Positions 61,863 through 64,000 of a DNA stretch of 64,000 nucleotides are shown one piece after another. Below the pieces are notes generated by a model. The model searched no databases and was not told where the DNA came from. It saw only the letters and a program-made list of their open reading frames with translations. A program made the position numbers and the translations under genes. Source of the stretch: Symsagittifera roscoffensis (Eukaryota > Xenacoelomorpha > Acoela > Convolutidae); contig NC_087070.1 in assembly GCF_963678635.1 (NCBI RefSeq), positions 49,769,467-49,833,466 on the forward strand, read 5' to 3'. Within the stretch, counting starts at the first letter, position 1. Every line of letters begins with the position of its first letter.

Positions 61863-62482
61863 CTCAATTTCTTGACCCTGCTTTTTGTTGCAGTCTTCGA
61901 ACAATTTTCTCCACATGTCCCGATCGTCCTCCATCTTGAGCATGCTTTCAGCTCCTTCTTCGTACTTTCCAGTTCATCCTTCTTCTCATCCAGATCTTGC
62001 ATGGTTTGGTTCGTCTGAACCTTCTGTCCTACTTTCGCCCTCTTTGGTGGCACAGCTGCTCTCAGTGGTGAACCAGACGAGGCAGCCTCGCTGTTCATCT
62101 CCTGATGCATTCTCGTCAGCCCAGGTTTGGGCTTGGAGGGCATAGGCATCTCATCTGGTTGGTAAGTCCTAGAACTTCCCAATCCAGGCTCATTCGCCAA
62201 GTCACTCCCTGAGAGAGCCCCGTTTCTCCACTTCATCACTCTCATGTTCGGGCGGTCTAGTACTCCCCTCTCTCCATATGCTGCCATCAACAGGACTTCC
62301 GTGGGGCGGTCCCCACCGTTGTCATGCCCCAAGATGTTGATCAGGGCGGTCAGCAACATGACTACCTCTGGGTCCTCCAGAGCGAAGTCTCGATCGATCA
62401 GCCGACGATAGATCGCATCCACCATCGGTCCCACATATGCCTCTGCCAGGTCCATCAATTCATCCACGTTGAAGTTATCCAT
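61737..62482 (-). pseudogene. B1 ORF2 N-terminal helical domain and coiled coil, frameshifted
   Basis: ATG at 62482 (MDNFNVDELMDLAEAYVG), preceded by GAATAG, an acceptor-like AG. The helical domain aligns with family A (AIYRRLIDRDFALEDPEVVM; EVLLMAAYGERGVLDRPN; GSDLANEPGLG). The coiled coil follows. Near 61945 the coding shifts to the frame ending at 61737 (KMEDDRDMWRKLFEDCNKK, IELLRQDYKERSEQM), and then to the SGNH frame before ETDPRACFNRATW. Two indels therefore separate it from the long frame. Confidence 0.7.
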
Positions 62483-62895
62483 TCTATTCTTTCAAGTTCG
62501 AATCGGTTTTGATTCAAAGATTTGACTGAAGTGAGTAATTAAACGATCAATCAGGATCTACAAAAGAGGTCACGAATATCACACTTGTCAGTTTCATCTT
62601 AACATATATCGCTAAAAATGCTAAAAGTTGTTTAAAAATAGTCCAGATAAAAAGACTTTGATCCTAAAATTTATTAAAATCAATCGGTCTCTAAAATTTT
62701 GGAACTCGACCTAAGAGTGGACAGTCCAAACTTTGGATCTATTCCTAAGATCGTTATTCAGTTGTTCATGGTCACTAACCCCTTCTTACCCAGGATCTTA
62801 ATAACATAACATATAACATAACACAACACACATCTCACATATATCACACATTACATACAACTTAGTCGTTAGCCTAACACCCTCTCGCACGTCAC
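62483..62895 (-). other. B1 spacer before ORF2
   Basis: About 410 bp, non-coding and AT-rich, in the same position as the family A spacers but without the 20-bp VNTR. Near 62805-62850 it has TAACATAACATATAACATAA-type simple repeats. I see no other feature. Confidence 0.6.
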
Positions 62896-63905
62896 TCAGC
62901 CTATACTTAAATAATATTTCTTATGTAAATATTTCTGTATATTAGTATCAGAGAAAATCACGTGTACAAGCGCGTACAGTTCCCGAGGATGCAGTCGTCC
63001 TCTGTTTGGATCGTACACTGGAAGCGAGAGCTCCTTCACGTCCATTTCCACGAGGAAGTCCCTCAGCCTCGTCAAGGACAAGACTAGGTTCTCTGGGTCC
63101 ACGTGCTGCTTCTCCGTCGCCCTCGTCACCAAGGAGCATAGGTATTTTCCCGGTATCTGTGACGCCGCCGGAGGTAAGGCTGCTACGCCCCCTACTCCTG
63201 GTCGTTGCTTCCACAGGAACTCTATGTTTTTATATTCTCTCTTAAAATCTGCCGCTAACGCTGTCCTAAAACTCATGTCTGCCGTGATTGCTATCGCACA
63301 TGTTCTATTTGTGAGTATGAAATCACTGTCTGTTAGTATTATGTTGCTTGAATATTCATTTGGTAAGTTAAAATATGACTCAACTACCCTCCCTATGTCA
63401 GGTTTCTTAGGTTCTTTGCCTGTTTCTGCTTCTAAGTCTCCTGTTTCTCTTGCTACTCTTAATTTTTTTATTATCAAGTTTTCAGTGTGGGTAAGTCCTA
63501 CCCCCACTCCCCGGACAAAAATATCCATCGACGTCCCCGTCGATCGCATAGCGGGTATCAAGTCGAGATTAGAAGCTGGAATGAGTAGTCGTCCTTCCTG
63601 GGCAGCCCAGGAAGGATCATCTCGTTCGGTCTTGATGTATTTCATGCTTTCACGATCTACGTCTTGAATCGTGACGCTGGTCTCCTCAGGATCCGAGGTC
63701 GTTTCATTCAGCCACTCTAAGACACGGAGGTTCGTCAAGTTTTGTTCATATGACTGCTGTTGCTCGTCGTCGAATTCTACCTCGGGTTTCGACCAGTCGT
63801 CAACCCACTCATCGTCGTGATCATCGACTATGTCAATGTCTTGTGACACAGTTATTTCCTCTAGACTCACTACTTCCTCCTTATCTTCTTCAGATCTATC
63901 CTATC
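62896..63905 (-). CDS. B1 macro-like domain at the end of gag-pol
   Basis: Frame of 324 codons from GTG 63870, open to ~63905. Acidic linker, then STGTSMDIFVRGVGVGLTHT, then residues ~170-324 in macro-domain order: SSNIILTDSDFIL, AIAITADMSFRTALAADFKR (the usual ADP-ribose-binding start with a helix), GVGGVAALPP, KYLCSLVTRAT, DPENLVLSLTRLRDFL helix, VKELSLPVYDPNRGRL, ELYALVHVIFSDTNI and YLHKKYYL. This pattern of strand-helix blocks is the TARG1/OARD1-like layout. The catalytic Asp may be that of YDPNRG. Family A and B sequences conserve all blocks, so the domain was under selection. Confidence 0.75.
63506..63516 (-). promoter_or_regulatory. Candidate central polypurine tract (B1)
   Basis: GTCCGGGGAGT on the minus strand inside the frame for FVRGVGVG. 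The flanking ~60 bp match family A at nearly every base, although the rest of the gene differs at many synonymous sites. Confidence 0.6.
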
Positions 63906-64000
63906 CACTACAAAGTCGTCACCGTAAAGATTGTATTATCTTCTTGGTCTTGTCCCGTCCTTCTGACGAGTCTGTATCGTGAACGGAAGATCCGGTTCCA
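63906..64000 (-). pseudogene. B1 integrase tail linker, broken by stops
   Basis: On the minus strand it reads EPDLPFTIQTRQKDG, then a TAA, then YNLYGDDFVVDRID, matching TEPDLSIPAGTRSG and YNMYGDDFLIDKIQ in A1. A further frame change leads to the macro frame at ~63905. The remainder of pol lies beyond the window. Confidence 0.65.

Larger units (their letters stand above)
52146..64000 (-). mobile_element. B1: 3' half of a family B giant element
   Basis: Minus strand. From the window end inwards: integrase-to-macro linker, macro-like domain, spacer, ORF2, 3' UTR, polypurine tract and LTR. Protein order is identical to family A but sequence is much diverged. The LTR start at 53050 (TGTGACATTC on the minus strand) is clear; its far end is not, so the lower limit is approximate. 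B1 lacks the CTYRAG enrichment of family A. Confidence 0.85.

Noticed and set aside
61856-61866. Possible antizyme-like +1 frameshift site (TCT-TGA) joining the B1 coiled coil to the SGNH frame
   Set aside because: The coiled coil really continues in a third frame (ending 61737), so two indels separate it from SGNH. Family A has one continuous frame here.

Overview
The window is wall-to-wall LTR retrotransposon with no host gene that I can recognise. The reverse transcriptase, RNase H, integrase, protease and two CCHC zinc knuckles are all of Ty3/gypsy (Metaviridae-like) type, so this is a eukaryotic nuclear genome, most likely an animal. I cannot name the species. The elements are giant: the most complete copy runs about 20 kb from LTR to LTR, against 5-7 kb for an ordinary Ty3 element. 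I call three sequence families A, B and C.

Layout: (1) A1, minus strand, 1-10264: a family A copy cut by the window edge and broken in gag-N. (2) C1, plus, 10265-12833: the 3' end of a related element (end of ORF2, 3' UTR, first 116 bp of its LTR). (3) A2, plus, 12834-33268: a whole but decayed element. (4) A3, plus, 32021-51659: head-to-tail with A2 and sharing one LTR with it; about 5.4 kb is deleted from its ORF2, and it is followed by a 704-bp tandem array of LTR subunits. (5) 51660-52520: a large imperfect palindrome made of LTR-like arms. (6) B1, minus, about 52146-64000: the 3' half of a family B element with an exceptionally long open frame.

Reconstructed gene order: LTR (starts TGTG) - TGG primer-site candidate - 1.3-2.2 kb leader with minisatellites - gag-N (coiled coil) - gag-C (capsid and two zinc knuckles, joined to gag-N by an ATGA overlap) - protease - RT - RNase H - acidic linker - integrase with GPY/F-like tail - an added domain that reads as a macro (ADP-ribose) domain - a 0.4-0.5 kb spacer with a 20-bp VNTR and a candidate 3' splice site - ORF2, about 2,900 codons, with N-terminal coiled coil, SGNH/GDSL hydrolase, a second degenerate SGNH-like region, long unrecognised helical regions, a CX4CX6CX4C motif and a conserved C-terminal domain - 3' UTR - polypurine tract - LTR. 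A purine-rich 11-mer from the 3' polypurine tract recurs, conserved at nucleotide level across families, inside the macro-domain reading frame and looks like a central polypurine tract.

All copies are decayed, each in a different place (A1 protease DTG to YTG; A2 RT YVDD to YVDE; A3 integrase catalytic Glu to Gly; many stops and frameshifts). B1 keeps a 2,045-codon uninterrupted frame. The chief novelty is the combination of a macro domain, one or two SGNH-type domains and a second polyprotein larger than gag-pol in a Ty3-type element, with structured RNA elements in the LTR and 3' UTR. All alignments were done by eye.
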